From assembly GCA_003166955.1 (NCBI GenBank), contig PMUI01000085.1, forward strand, positions 96,854-160,853: a stretch of DNA of 64,000 nucleotides. Direction: 5' to 3'. Below the pieces are notes generated by a model, which was not told the origin of the DNA, did no database searches, and saw nothing but the letters and a program-made list of their open reading frames with translations. The translations under genes and the position numbers were made by a program. The DNA is from Acidobacterium sp. Its GTDB lineage: Bacteria; Acidobacteriota; Terriglobia; Terriglobales; Acidobacteriaceae. This document shows positions 49,624 to 59,415 of this stretch, piece by piece (the first letter of the stretch is position 1; each line of letters opens with the position of its first letter).

Positions 49624-49843
49624 GGGGTCTGCTGGGCGGCGGTGAACGCCGGGAGTCCGGTGGGGGATAGGGTTTTTGGACATGGCGTGGGCTGGTTTTT
49701 GTTTCGGGATCGGGGTGGAGCGGACGTATCGGAGTGGAAGTATCAAGGCGGGACACCCCGGAGCGGAGACTTTATTGACCGGGAAAGTACGGGGCGGTAC
49801 ACTCGAATAACGCTTTTGCAGCGGTAATTCCCTGGGCAAATGC

Positions 49844-49987
49844 ATGACGACCCGCCAGCTCTGTTTCTGTGGATTGTCCGGAAGCAAGCTCTTCTATTTC
49901 TCGTACGGCCGCACGGTGGAATTATTTGCAGCGGCGAACTACCAAGGTCGTTGGCGCCGGGATCCGGCCAGGGACATCCGGCAATGA
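49844..49987 (+). CDS. Possible 47-residue upstream reading frame before the autokinase gene
   Basis: ATG at 49844 to TGA at 49985-49987, ending 8 bases before the GTG of the tyrosine autokinase. The product has Cys, aromatic residues and a basic C-terminus (RWRRDPARDIRQ) and no recognisable domain. No strong ribosome-binding site. It may be a coupled upstream frame or chance. The rest of the 372-base spacer at 49624-49995 shows no gene. Confidence 0.25.
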   Translation: MTTRQLCFCGLSGSKLFYFSYGRTVELFAAANYQGRWRRDPARDIRQ

Positions 49988-49995
49988 GAGGTTAA

Positions 49996-52200
49996 GTGCA
50001 ACAGCTGACTCGTGCTAAACAGATCTCCGTCGTCCCGGAGACGAAGGACGTTTCCCTCACCGATCTGTGGCTGGTGATCCGGAAGAGACGCGTGCTCCTT
50101 TTGAGCATGGCCCTTGGTGTTGGATTGCTGGCGGCGGCGGGGGGACTCTTTCGCGGAAAGAAATACACGGCGGCGGGGGAAGTTCGCGTGCAGCCCGGTT
50201 CGGCATCGGAGCTGAAGCAATCGATTTCGTACTCTTTTGGTTCCGGCTCGGGGACGCTGGACGTGGTAATCGAGAGCGATATTCGCATCATCGAGAGCGA
50301 CACGCTTCTGGCAGCGGTAGCGGAGAAGCTGGATCTGGCGAACAATCCGGTTTTCATGAACGGAGGCAGCCGCTTCTCGTTCGGGTCTTCGCTTTTCGGG
50401 AAGAAGCCGGCGGTTGCTCCGCACCAGACAATGGACGATCCGCAGGTCCGCAATGCGGTGATCAATAACCTGCGCGGGCATCTGGCTCTGACACGAATTC
50501 CGCGGACGCAGATGATCACGATCGCCTATACGAGCTCGGATCCAAAGCTTTCGGCGGACGTGGTGAATGCGCTGGAGAACGAGTTCATCGAGAACAATTT
50601 CGCGACGCACTACAACACCACGCAGCAGGTGAGCAAATGGCTGACCGGGCAGATGGACGACCTGCGCGGCGTAGTGCAGGATTCGCAGAACAAGATGGTG
50701 GACCTGCAGCGCAAGCTGGGAGTGATGGCGCTGGATCCTGAACACAGCCTGATGCTGCAGGAAATCGGAAACCTGGAAAAGGGAGTGGCGGACGCATCGG
50801 AGCAGCGCGTGCTGGCGGAAGCGCGCTACCGGATTCTGCGATCCCTGCCGCCGGATCAGATTCAGGAGACTCCAGGGACGGTACAGGGAGCGATTGGGTC
50901 CGAGGGGCTGCTGGCTAGCCTGCGGGCGCAGAGAGCTTCGGTTCAGGGGGAACTGGCGCGGCTCCAGCCTGTGTACGGTCCGAATTATCCGCAGGTGAAG
51001 CAACTGCGAGCGCAAAGCGATGCGCTGAACCAGGAGATTGGAGACCAGGAGCGCCGCGTGGTTGCGGAGGCGAACGATGCCTTTGAGCTGGCCCAGAGCG
51101 CGCAGGGCCAGGCGCAGGGAATGCTCAACGATAAGGTTCACGATCTGTACGGGCAGCGCGACGACCTGGTGCAGTACATGCTGCTGAGCCAGGAATACGA
51201 CTCCAACCGGAAGATGTACGAAAGCATCGTTGGGCGGTTGCGGGAAGCCACGGTGGATGCGGGGCTGGACGCCGCCGACATCAGCAAGGTGGATATGGCT
51301 TCGGTGCCGCTGGGACCGTCGAGTACGTCGCCGATGAGGCTTGGCATGATCGGCACGCTGTTTGGCTTCTTTGGTGGATTCACGCTGGCGCTTTTCATGG
51401 AGAAGATGGACACCCGGTTACGCGATGCGCATGAGATTCAGGAGATTTTGGGTCTTCCTTCGCTGGCGATGATCCCGCAGAGTCACTGGAAGAGCAAAGG
51501 ATCGGATTTGGAGTGGGTGGTGGGTCCGGAATTGCTGCGAGATCCGCGCTCGCCATTTGCAGAATCGTTCCGGGCGCTGCGAACCTCGATGAGGTTGTCA
51601 ACCACCTCGCGGGAGTCAAAGGTGATTGCGGTGACGAGTTGCCAGCCGGCGGAAGGCAAGTCGACGGTTTCGGTCAATATGGCCGCGGTGCTGGCGCAGG
51701 GCGGCAAGAAGGTCGCGCTGGTGGATACGGATATGCGGCGTCCGTCAGTCTATAAGCGGCTGCGCATGGAAGGGGGGAAAGGGTTATCCGAGGTTTTGAC
51801 CGGATACTACACCCTGGACGAGGTTACGCAGACGCATGAGACGCTGACGACGCTCGACGTGATACCGTCCGGGACAGTTCCTCCGCTGCCGGCGGATCTG
51901 CTGGCCTCAGATCAGATGACGGAGGTGGTTCGTCAGCTGCGGGAAAAGTATGACTATGTCATCTTCGATACGCCGCCCGTTCTGTCGGTGACCGATCCGG
52001 CGATCGTGGCGGCGCAGGCGGATGGTATGGTGCTGGTGATCCGGCAGGGTTACTGCACACGTCGGATGCTGTCGCGCGCGGCGGAGATTCTGCATGAACT
52101 GGACGTGAAGGTGTACGGATTTGTGTTCAACGGTGTGGATGCTTCTCTGCCCGAGTACTACGGCTATCTCGGCTATTACACGTATGACTACAACAAGTAA
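49996..52200 (+). CDS. Polysaccharide co-polymerase fused to tyrosine autokinase (Wzc/BY-kinase type)
   Basis: A 734-residue protein starting at GTG with GAGAGG upstream. N-terminal Wzz-type domain with two membrane helices (about 35-52 and 450-470) and a long periplasmic coiled coil (about 200-400), then a cytoplasmic BY-kinase: Walker A SCQPAEGKST, A' motif VALVDTDMRRPS, Walker B VIFDTPP. It ends in a Tyr cluster (YYGYLGYYTYDYNK), the autophosphorylation tail. It controls chain length and export with the Wza-like protein downstream. Confidence 0.94.
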   Translation: MQQLTRAKQISVVPETKDVSLTDLWLVIRKRRVLLLSMALGVGLLAAAGGLFRGKKYTAAGEVRVQPGSASELKQSISYSFGSGSGTLDVVIESDIRIIESDTLLAAVAEKLDLANNPVFMNGGSRFSFGSSLFGKKPAVAPHQTMDDPQVRNAVINNLRGHLALTRIPRTQMITIAYTSSDPKLSADVVNALENEFIENNFATHYNTTQQVSKWLTGQMDDLRGVVQDSQNKMVDLQRKLGVMALDPEHSLMLQEIGNLEKGVADASEQRVLAEARYRILRSLPPDQIQETPGTVQGAIGSEGLLASLRAQRASVQGELARLQPVYGPNYPQVKQLRAQSDALNQEIGDQERRVVAEANDAFELAQSAQGQAQGMLNDKVHDLYGQRDDLVQYMLLSQEYDSNRKMYESIVGRLREATVDAGLDAADISKVDMASVPLGPSSTSPMRLGMIGTLFGFFGGFTLALFMEKMDTRLRDAHEIQEILGLPSLAMIPQSHWKSKGSDLEWVVGPELLRDPRSPFAESFRALRTSMRLSTTSRESKVIAVTSCQPAEGKSTVSVNMAAVLAQGGKKVALVDTDMRRPSVYKRLRMEGGKGLSEVLTGYYTLDEVTQTHETLTTLDVIPSGTVPPLPADLLASDQMTEVVRQLREKYDYVIFDTPPVLSVTDPAIVAAQADGMVLVIRQGYCTRRMLSRAAEILHELDVKVYGFVFNGVDASLPEYYGYLGYYTYDYNK

Positions 52201-52240
52201 GTGCGGCTGGTTGCCGAGTAAGCACAATGGGAGACATGGA

Positions 52241-53272
52241 ATGAAAGTCGGGTTAGCCGGCCGGGTGGCGGGGATGGCGGTGTGCGTGGGACTAATGGGC
52301 GTGGCAACCGCAGCCATGGCACAGTTCGCCGGCCCCGCGGTGGGCGCCCCCTCCGACAACGGAACGCCGGCGACAGTATCGGCGCTGCAGGCGCAATATG
52401 GCGACGTGAAGATCATGCCTGGAGACGTGATCTCGATTGCGACCTACGGTGCACCGGAGCTGACCACTACAGCGATGACCAGTGTCAACACGCCAGGGGG
52501 GACGAGCGGCGGCAGTGCAATGGGCCTGAAGGTTGGAGCGCAGGGCGAGATTGTTTTGCCGTACCTGGGGGTGGTGAAGGTCGCCGGGATGACTCCATCG
52601 GAAGCGGCGCTTTACCTGGAGAAGGAACTCAAGGAGAAGGGAATCCTGGTGGATCCCCAAGTGACGGTCTCGCTGGTGGATTCTCCGACCCGAGTGATTA
52701 CGGTTCTGGGCGAAGTGCAGAAGCCGTCTCCGGTGCCTGCGTTCGGACAACTCCGTTTGCTGGACGTGATTTCGGCGTGTGGGGGATTTACTCCACTGGC
52801 GAGCCACACCATTACTGTGCGGCGGCCGGGCGATGCTGAACCTATCACAGTAATTCTGGGAACGGATCCCAAGATGACGGATGAGGCGAATATTCCACTA
52901 ATGGCGGGGGATACCGTCATTGTGTCCAAAGTGGGCAACGTATTTGTAGTGGGGCAGGTGAAGACGCCGTCGGCTATTCCGCTTTCCAGCAACGCGCCAA
53001 TAACGGTGATGCGTGCGATTGCAATGGCCGGAGGCCTGAACTACGGTGCGGCTCTGTCCAGAGTGGTGATCATTCGCAAGACGCCGGACGATCAGCATGT
53101 GGAAATTCAGATGGACCTGAAGAAGGTGATGCACGGAAAGGAAAGGGACGTTGCGCTGGCCTCCGACGACGTGCTTCTGGTGCCGACGAACGGATTCAAG
53201 GCGGGCATGGCGGTGGGCGGGGCGGGAGTCACGACGGGAGTGATTAGCGGCCTGATTTACCGTGTGCCATGA
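52241..53272 (+). CDS. Polysaccharide export outer-membrane protein (Wza-like, SLBB)
   Basis: 343 residues from the ATG at 52241, with GGGAGA upstream. Signal peptide MAVCVGLMGVATAAMAQ. The polysaccharide-export domain starts at YGDVKIMPGDVISIATYGAPELT (about 52), and SLBB-type repeats follow (VTVLGEVQKPSPVPAF and VFVVGQVKTPSAIPL). There is no lipobox Cys, unlike E. coli Wza. It forms the outer-membrane channel for exopolysaccharide together with the upstream co-polymerase (40-base gap). Confidence 0.92.
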   Translation: MKVGLAGRVAGMAVCVGLMGVATAAMAQFAGPAVGAPSDNGTPATVSALQAQYGDVKIMPGDVISIATYGAPELTTTAMTSVNTPGGTSGGSAMGLKVGAQGEIVLPYLGVVKVAGMTPSEAALYLEKELKEKGILVDPQVTVSLVDSPTRVITVLGEVQKPSPVPAFGQLRLLDVISACGGFTPLASHTITVRRPGDAEPITVILGTDPKMTDEANIPLMAGDTVIVSKVGNVFVVGQVKTPSAIPLSSNAPITVMRAIAMAGGLNYGAALSRVVIIRKTPDDQHVEIQMDLKKVMHGKERDVALASDDVLLVPTNGFKAGMAVGGAGVTTGVISGLIYRVP

Positions 53273-53604
53273 GGGGTAGGTGGTCTGGGTGTACGTTTCC
53301 TCGACCAACTTCATTGGGATAAACCGGCTGATCCTTGGCGACGCTCGATTGCTGCTCAGGTCTGCAAAATGAAACAAAGTGAAAAGGTCCGAAGACCATG
53401 GCATCGGCAACTTCACAAATAGCTAAGCCCTCGGGCTCGCTGGTAAGAAATGACCGGCTCAAGGCGGCTGGCTTTGCCATATTGCTTCGTTTGCAACAAT
53501 GAATGCTGCCGGATATTAGCCCGTGAATACTGGTAAAACGAGGAGGGGACATCCTCTAAGTTTTAGTTGTCTTGTATTTGAGAGCTTGTGTACACAGGGT
53601 TGCT
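53273..53604. other. Spacer between the Wza-like and Wzy-like genes
   Basis: About 330 bases of lower GC with no supported gene. GAGGGGAC at 53543 and AT-rich sequence at 53560-53580 could belong to a promoter for the polymerase gene. Nothing further recognised. Confidence 0.3.
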
Positions 53605-55116
53605 ATGCGTATCGCACTCCGAATTCCGCTTCCGCTCATGTTTGCCGTTGTGCTGTTCCTCGTTGTCGGCGAATTGGCTTCGGGCACGAACGTCTATTTC
53701 GTTTCCATGATGGCCATTGCTGTTGTATCGGCGTGCGTCACCTACAATTTTCTCGGCGGCTTCCGCACCATCAGCGGCATTGCGTTTACCTCTTTCGCAC
53801 TCGGATCGCTCGTTATCTCGCAAATTGGGAAAGTTGTCTTATTCGAACGAGCCGACGAGAATCTCGACGTGCCGCAAGTGACAATCACTGTTTACGCCGT
53901 CTATTTCGCTTCGCTCATGCTGGGTACGTTTGTATTTTCCCGGTTGCGTTTCCCGCTTCCCAGACCGGCAGAGCCGGAGACTCCAACGCAGTCAAAGTAC
54001 CTCTATTTCGTATCGCTAACCGGCGGCCTGATCGGTTCTGCTGGAGAAATGGCCATGGACTTAGCGCAAGGCTCGCAGAGTACTTCGCTGACTCATGCTT
54101 ACGCGCGAGCGCTTGCCTATTTGCTTCCGTTTTCACTTGTGCTCGCAGTGGACAACAGAATCAGGAGCACGAACGGCCGACACTGCTTCGGGTGGTTGGC
54201 GTTGTGGCCGACGCTCGCCATAATGGTCGAGGGTTTCGTGATTTCATCACGGCTGTCATTCCTGGAACCTGTCGGCATCGTTTTCCTAACGTGTTACCTG
54301 CGAAGCTTCACATTCAGGAAAAGCCATAGAGTTGCGGGCATTGTCGCCGTCACATTCTTCTTCGTCATTTTGTCCCCATATTATCTCTACTCGCGTGGGT
54401 GGAGGGGGGATGGGACAATCAGAGGACAAGCGTCCACGATGTTGAACGTGCTGGAGTCGGCGCCAGATCAGTGGGCTTCGATTAAGGCCATCGTAGGCAA
54501 TGCCGCCCTCGAGACGCCCGGCACTGTAAATTACTTTGCGACGCCAGGCGCAGTGACCGTGAACCGCTTTGCTAAGATTGGTCCGGACAGCACCCTGATC
54601 AATGCCTGCGCGACAGGATTTCACTATGGTTTTACATCCATCGGTCTCGATCTGGCGACACAGGTTCCTCGCTTCCTGTATCCGAACAAGCCAGAGTTCG
54701 GATCCAATCCATATCTGGGCCATCTTGACGGACAGGAATCGGATACCTTTGAGACTACCAATTCCACCGTAACATCCGTCGCAGACAGCTACGGGGCATT
54801 TAGCTGGTTCGGTGCCGTAGTGTTTCCCTTTGTCGTGATGCCCCTGGTTTTCGTTGTTAACGAGAGTATGTTCGACATTACGCGGCCATGGGGTACGGTT
54901 GCAGTCGTACTGCTTATCCTCGGTATCTCGGAGGGGAGTATGGGTGCCGATGTTGTAGTTAGTATGATCAAGAATCCGCTCTACGTCATCATCATCTCGT
55001 GGTGTGCGATGTGGGTTGTCAGGATAATTCCCGCTATGGGAGATCGCGCGGTTCGTTTGAGAACCGGGGATACGGAAGCGGTTTCGACCGATGCACTGGG
55101 ACCGTCAATTGTGTGA
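53605..55116 (+). CDS. Wzy-like oligosaccharide repeat-unit polymerase, membrane protein
   Basis: 503 residues from the ATG at 53605 (AGGG upstream). About eleven to twelve predicted transmembrane helices with a large loop (about 270-390), the topology of O-antigen/exopolysaccharide polymerases. VEGFVISSRLSFLEPVGI and FLYPNKPEFGSNPYLGHL are the most Wzy-like patches. GC and codon use are more relaxed than in neighbouring genes, common in polysaccharide loci. Its last two codons lie in sequence duplicated at 56130. Confidence 0.72.
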   Translation: MRIALRIPLPLMFAVVLFLVVGELASGTNVYFVSMMAIAVVSACVTYNFLGGFRTISGIAFTSFALGSLVISQIGKVVLFERADENLDVPQVTITVYAVYFASLMLGTFVFSRLRFPLPRPAEPETPTQSKYLYFVSLTGGLIGSAGEMAMDLAQGSQSTSLTHAYARALAYLLPFSLVLAVDNRIRSTNGRHCFGWLALWPTLAIMVEGFVISSRLSFLEPVGIVFLTCYLRSFTFRKSHRVAGIVAVTFFFVILSPYYLYSRGWRGDGTIRGQASTMLNVLESAPDQWASIKAIVGNAALETPGTVNYFATPGAVTVNRFAKIGPDSTLINACATGFHYGFTSIGLDLATQVPRFLYPNKPEFGSNPYLGHLDGQESDTFETTNSTVTSVADSYGAFSWFGAVVFPFVVMPLVFVVNESMFDITRPWGTVAVVLLILGISEGSMGADVVVSMIKNPLYVIIISWCAMWVVRIIPAMGDRAVRLRTGDTEAVSTDALGPSIV

Positions 55117-55242
55117 AGCTTCGGCGGGCGTCCGTCGAGACGATTCAGAATTCCCGCGCAAGCTGGGTATCATTGTCGTAGCCGGGGTGGATGGGGCGTT
55201 CGCGATTTGTTGGGCGATAGACTCGGAAACGGACCTCAAGAT
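55110..55242 (-). pseudogene. Remnant of a second glycosyltransferase 3' end
   Basis: This stretch is similar to 56130-56271, the 3' end of the glycosyltransferase gene. Minus-strand translation, with frame changes, gives SIAQQ...GYDNDTQLAR...RPPAE, matching RETIAQKGRERVIRSGYDN and the following residues of the intact gene. It lacks everything upstream of about the last 40 codons. It shares the stop-codon region with the Wzy-like gene. Confidence 0.7.
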
Positions 55243-55274
55243 TGGGCGCGATGCCATCTATATGAAGAGGGGTA

Positions 55275-56003
55275 ATGCGGGACTGGAAAGAAACGGTATA
55301 CCAATCCTATGTGTCAAGCGGCCATATCCGGGAGTTCGGAGCGTCTGCCGCCGAGCATTTCGAACCGCGCCGGGCGTATTGTGAAGGGATAATCCGCGAT
55401 CATTTTCCCTCCGATCGCAGTTCCCGCGTTCTGGATATCGGATGTGGGCATGGGGCGCTGCTCTATTTTCTTCACGAGGCGTCGTTCCGAAACGCTCGCG
55501 GAGTGGATGGTTCGAAGGAACAGGTCGAGTTTGCGCAGCGGCTTGGAGTCCGGGGCGTCGAGTGGGGGCAGGCCCTGAATTTCCTTCGTGCATGCGAGTC
55601 GAGTGGCGCGGAGATCATCTGTCTCTTCGATGTGCTGGAACACCTTGACCGGCAGGAGGCATTCGAGCTTCTGACCGAAGTTCGCCGGGTCCTTTCTCCC
55701 GACGGGGTTTGCATCGGGCATGTTCCCAACGCCGAGGGGATATTCGGAGCACGAGTCCGTTATGGCGATCTAACTCATGAACAGGCGTTCACCGCGGCCT
55801 CTATAAAGCAGATGTTCGGCTCTCTGCAATTCGGCGCCGTGGAGTGCTTCGAGGACAGACCCATCATTCACGGAATCAAAAGCCTGGTTCGCCGGGTTCT
55901 TTGGGCATGTGGAACTATGCCATTCCGGCTCTTGTATATCGCAGAGACGGCGTCCTCGGGGGCCATCCTCTCGCAGAACCTGCTCTTCAAGGCGCACCGA
56001 TAG
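55275..56003 (+). CDS. Class I SAM-dependent methyltransferase
   Basis: A 242-residue protein. Motif I is VLDIGCGHGALLYFLHE, the acidic end of strand 2 is GVDGSKEQVEFA, and the strand 4 motif is ICLFDVLEHLDRQEAFELL, which places it with Methyltransf_23/UbiG-like enzymes. In this locus it probably methylates a sugar or lipid-linked intermediate. GAAGAGGG lies upstream of the ATG. The gene is bracketed by two copies of the glycosyltransferase 3' end in direct orientation. Confidence 0.82.
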   Translation: MRDWKETVYQSYVSSGHIREFGASAAEHFEPRRAYCEGIIRDHFPSDRSSRVLDIGCGHGALLYFLHEASFRNARGVDGSKEQVEFAQRLGVRGVEWGQALNFLRACESSGAEIICLFDVLEHLDRQEAFELLTEVRRVLSPDGVCIGHVPNAEGIFGARVRYGDLTHEQAFTAASIKQMFGSLQFGAVECFEDRPIIHGIKSLVRRVLWACGTMPFRLLYIAETASSGAILSQNLLFKAHR

Positions 56004-56125
56004 TCCCAGCGGAATTGGACAGGCTTTTTCCGGCGAGAAAGCCGAGTTCTTCCGGCTACCGGAGATCGCTCGGCGCATCTGTAAACCCTGGCGAGGGAGG
56101 ATTCTCGACCGATCCGCGGAATGGA

Positions 56126-57199
56126 TCAAGTGTGTGAATCTTCTGCAGGCGGGCGTCCGTCGAGGCGGTTCAGAATTCGGGCAAGCTGCGTGTCGTTGTC
56201 ATAGCCGGAGCGGATAACGCGTTCGCGACCTTTTTGGGCAATGGTTTCACGCACGCTGGATCGCTCAAGATAGAAGCGGCACTTGTCAGCGCACTCGTCG
56301 AGAGATGAAAAGAAGACGGCCTCACGGTCTTCTTCGAAGACGGCCTGGTGCCCCTCGGTACGTAGGGCGAGAAGAAAACCCTGGCAAGCGGTGATCTCCA
56401 TGCTTTTGTGGGCGATGTCATCTTCATTCAGATGGGTTACGAAGCTGAGGTTAATTCGAGACTGCCAGATTGCCTTGCGGTAATCGGAGTCACTCAGATA
56501 ATCGTGAGAGACAAGGCGGCCGGCGATGTCCGGAGAAAGAAACCGACGCCATTGGGGCCCCGAAATGATGACCGGAATCTGGTGCTCATCCGCAAGCTGA
56601 CGCAGAAACCCGGGCCTGTCCTCAAGAGGGCTGCCCACGTAAGAGACGCTGCGATGTCGTTCAGTATCGGACCAGCCGGGGGGCGGGGGAAAGTGAATTG
56701 AGGGTTCGAAGCTGAAGAAGATATTGATCCACGGCAAGCCCCAGGCTTGGTATCTCGGAATGTCGGCGGTTCGGAGCAGACAATGCAGGTCGAACATCCG
56801 AAAAACCTTGTAAAACTGGTGCCAGCAGCCATCATCGCGGGGACCGAAGGGGTTGTCCTGGTTGTAGCAGACGGTTTGTGCCCCGGCTTGTTTGATCGCA
56901 GTGATCGTGTTCCGCGTAAAGTGAACAGGTTTATCGAACCACACGACGTCCGGTTTGTGCTGCCGAACCATGTCCAGCAGGTCGCGATTGATTTCGGCAA
57001 TCAAGGGGCCTACAGGCATTCGAGTCGTGAGCGCGGCGATGACTCGGGAACGGGACCGGTACCGAGAGAGGTCGAACACGAGGGCATCCTGGCCAAGACG
57101 CCGGAGGCTTAATAGCCGATATCCGGATGTCTGTCCGGGGCGGGGATCGCACACGCAGAGAATGCGGCGCTTACTCGGGAGAGTCAAATCATTCACCAC
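56126..57199 (-). CDS. Glycosyltransferase, CgeB-like (GT4-type)
   Basis: About 357 residues. The first N-terminal strand (RRILCVCDPRPGQTSGYRLLSLRRLG) and the C-terminal domain (DYRKAIWQSRINLSFVTHLNEDD...ITACQGFLLAL) resemble CgeB-type family 1 transferases. The start is unclear: TTG at 57229 or GTG at 57199/57196, and none has a good ribosome-binding site. It is convergent with the methyltransferase and divergent from the decarboxylase gene. Likely adds a sugar in exopolysaccharide synthesis. Confidence 0.75.
   Translation of the reverse strand: MVNDLTLPSKRRILCVCDPRPGQTSGYRLLSLRRLGQDALVFDLSRYRSRSRVIAALTTRMPVGPLIAEINRDLLDMVRQHKPDVVWFDKPVHFTRNTITAIKQAGAQTVCYNQDNPFGPRDDGCWHQFYKVFRMFDLHCLLRTADIPRYQAWGLPWINIFFSFEPSIHFPPPPGWSDTERHRSVSYVGSPLEDRPGFLRQLADEHQIPVIISGPQWRRFLSPDIAGRLVSHDYLSDSDYRKAIWQSRINLSFVTHLNEDDIAHKSMEITACQGFLLALRTEGHQAVFEEDREAVFFSSLDECADKCRFYLERSSVRETIAQKGRERVIRSGYDNDTQLARILNRLDGRPPAEDSHT
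56130..56271. repeat. Direct repeat partner of 55110-55242
   Basis: Last 47 or so codons of the glycosyltransferase gene, similar to the remnant upstream of the methyltransferase. Shared blocks include GGCGGGCGTCCGTCGAG, TTCAGAATTC, GCAAGCTG and CTCAAGAT, in the same order and orientation. Confidence 0.75.
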
Positions 57200-57409
57200 A
57201 AGAGATGATGCAAGGCGAGCAATGAGCAATGGGCTGCTGTCGCTGCTGGTGCCGGCGGCGCGCCAATCGAGACAGTAAAATCATACCAACCCTGGTGAGG
57301 AAGTGTAGAGGAGGTCTGCCGCCGCTTTCGGTGGACTCGAAGTGCCATGCTACTATCGAAGCCACTGCACGACCCAATAGCCTTCTCGCATCCAGAGAAG
57401 TGGTAGTAC

Positions 57410-58408
57410 GTGGGAGATTTGTCATCTTTGCGTGAGCCAAATACCGCAAGAGCCAGACGCATTCTGGTGACCGGCGCCGCCGGATTCCTGGGGTCGCATC
57501 TTTGCGACGCGCTGCTGGCGGAGGGCCATCGCGTGCTGGGGTTGGACAACCTCAACACCGGCAACCTTGCCAACCTCGAACATCTGAGGGGCGAGCCGCG
57601 ATTCGAGCTTATCGAGCACGATATCTGCGAGCCATTCGATTTCGGGCGGGTCGATTTTCTTTATAACTTCGCATCGCCGGCCAGTCCGGTCGATTACGTG
57701 CGCATCGGTATTGAGACACTGCGGGCGGGCTCGGAGGGAACGAGGAACGTACTGGAACTGGCCAGGAAATACGAGGCCGGCTTCCTCCACGCTTCGACGT
57801 CGGAGTGCTATGGCGATCCGACTGTGCATCCGCAGCCGGAGAGCTACTGGGGACATGTGAATCCGGTGGGACCGCGGTCGGTATACGACGAGGCGAAGCG
57901 CTTCTCCGAGGCGATGGTGATGGCGTACCACCGCTATTACGGGGTGGACACGAGGCTGGTGCGGATTTTTAACACGTATGGGCCGAGGCTGCACGGCAGC
58001 GATGGGCGGGTCATCTCGAACCTGATGATGCAGGCACTGCAGGGCGAAGACCTGACGATCTATGGGGACGGAACGCAGACCCGCAGTTTCTGTTACGTGT
58101 CCGACGAGATCGACGGGATTCTTCGACTCGCGCGCTCGAACGAGCATTTCCCGGTGAACATCGGCAATCCGGAGGAGTGGACGATCCTGGAATGCGCGCG
58201 GCAGGTGCTGGAGGTGACAGGATCATCGAGCAAAATCCGGTTCGCTCCGCTGCCGGAAGATGATCCGGTGCAGCGGCGGCCGGACATCACGAAGGCAAAG
58301 GAGTTGCTGGGTTGGGAACCAAAGATCGATCTGAGAACCGGGTTGAAGCTCTGCATTGAATATTTCCAGCGATCGGTGGAGCGCGGGGAGAAGGCTACCC
58401 CGGCCTGA
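57410..58408 (+). CDS. UDP-glucuronate decarboxylase-like SDR (UDP-xylose synthase type)
   Basis: A 332-residue extended SDR. NAD-binding [14 protein letters not shown], then [11 protein letters not shown], the active-site region STSECYGDP and VYDEAKR (Tyr-x3-Lys: Y-D-E-A-K). [18 protein letters not shown] is strongly UXS-like. It converts UDP-glucuronate to UDP-xylose, a precursor for exopolysaccharide. The start is GTG at 57410 without a clear Shine-Dalgarno sequence. Confidence 0.88.
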   Translation: MGDLSSLREPNTARARRILVTGAAGFLGSHLCDALLAEGHRVLGLDNLNTGNLANLEHLRGEPRFELIEHDICEPFDFGRVDFLYNFASPASPVDYVRIGIETLRAGSEGTRNVLELARKYEAGFLHASTSECYGDPTVHPQPESYWGHVNPVGPRSVYDEAKRFSEAMVMAYHRYYGVDTRLVRIFNTYGPRLHGSDGRVISNLMMQALQGEDLTIYGDGTQTRSFCYVSDEIDGILRLARSNEHFPVNIGNPEEWTILECARQVLEVTGSSSKIRFAPLPEDDPVQRRPDITKAKELLGWEPKIDLRTGLKLCIEYFQRSVERGEKATPA

Positions 58409-58535
58409 GCGCGACTCCTCAGAGCAGTTGGCGTGGCCCTTCTTTTCCATCCTCAGTGTTTCATTTCCGAACACTCCATGGGAGAAGTAGGCGCGTCGTG
58501 GTCTGATAACGGACCGATTCGCGGAAAGTCCCTGC

Positions 58536-58541
58536 TATATT
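58536..58541 (+). promoter_or_regulatory. Possible -10 (TATATT) of the rpsP operon
   Basis: TATATT lies 81 bases before the rpsP start in a long GC-rich spacer. The -35 is not convincing. Listed as the best promoter candidate for this operon. Confidence 0.35.
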
Positions 58542-58621
58542 AGGAGACTGGATCAGTTGCCCTGGTTTGAGCCGTGGCTGCAAATCCGGGTTTTGCCAAT
58601 ATCTGAAAGGACAATTCCATT

Positions 58622-58924
58622 GTGTTGATGATTCGCCTGGCGCGCGTGGGCGCGCGCAAACAACCGTATTACCGCGTGGTCGTTATTGAAAAGGACCGCG
58701 CGCGGAACGGACGTTCGGTCGAGGTGGTTGGAACCTACAATCCACGAACGAGTCCGGCTTCCGTCGATCTGAAGCTTGAGCGTATCGAATACTGGAAGGG
58801 CAAGGGAGCGCAGCCGTCGGACAGGGTTGCAAAGCTGCTTCGCTCCGGTCCCTCAGCAGCCGGTCAGCCTGTCGCGCCGAAGAAGGGCGCGTCGGAGAAT
58901 ACGGACGCTACAACGGCGGCGTAG
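58622..58924 (+). CDS. rpsP: 30S ribosomal protein S16
   Basis: A 100-residue S16: MIRLARVGARKQPYYRVVV and GRSVEVVGTYNPRTSP are diagnostic. The start is GTG at 58622, with AGGA 11 bases upstream; an in-frame ATG follows at 58628. The last 25 residues (Pro/Lys/Ala-rich) exceed the E. coli protein and are probably disordered. First gene of the rpsP-khpA-rimM-trmD set. Confidence 0.95.
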   Translation: MLMIRLARVGARKQPYYRVVVIEKDRARNGRSVEVVGTYNPRTSPASVDLKLERIEYWKGKGAQPSDRVAKLLRSGPSAAGQPVAPKKGASENTDATTAA

Positions 58925-59106
58925 ATCCAGCGAATTGCGGAGGGGTCGACCGCTCGCCTGCTCCAGATACCTCCTACAAGATTACTTTTGCACCTCCGGG
59001 GCGAGAAAGTCTGCGGATTGTTCTTTTGTCCGTTGCAGCCTTACGGTAGTATCCGCGATAGCCCCGGAAGAGATGAATGACGTGTGTCTTCCAAATGGGG
59101 GGCAGG

Positions 59107-59400
59107 ATGAATCAGACAACAGACAAACCCGATGACATGCGGGAACTGGTAACCCAGATTGCACGAGCGTTGGTGGATATTCCCGAGGCAGTGGTTGTTG
59201 AAGCGGTGGAACGAGAAGAGAGCACGGTGTTGCGGCTCCGGGTGGCGCCCACAGATGTGGGGAAAGTGATCGGGAAACAGGGTCGAACCGCGCGTTCGGT
59301 GCGGACGATCCTTGGTGCTGTCAGCATGAAGCACCATCATCGATACACACTGGACATTCTCGAAGAGGACCACCAGGGAGCTGCCAACAGCGAGGAGTAG
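59107..59400 (+). CDS. khpA: KH-domain RNA-binding protein KhpA
   Basis: 97 residues from the ATG at 59107, with GGGGGG upstream. A single KH domain with the GxxG loop in VIGKQGRTARSVRTIL. KhpA works with KhpB in RNA binding. Its place between rpsP and rimM is standard. A promoter-like TTGTTC and TACGGT 18 bases apart lies in the 182-base gap after rpsP. Confidence 0.92.
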   Translation: MNQTTDKPDDMRELVTQIARALVDIPEAVVVEAVEREESTVLRLRVAPTDVGKVIGKQGRTARSVRTILGAVSMKHHHRYTLDILEEDHQGAANSEE

Positions 59401-59415
59401 CGAGAGCGGGAAGGA

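Noticed and set aside
55110..56271. Insertion sequence carrying the methyltransferase
   Set aside because: The flanking copies are direct, degenerate and derived from a glycosyltransferase gene end. There is no transposase and there are no terminal inverted repeats.
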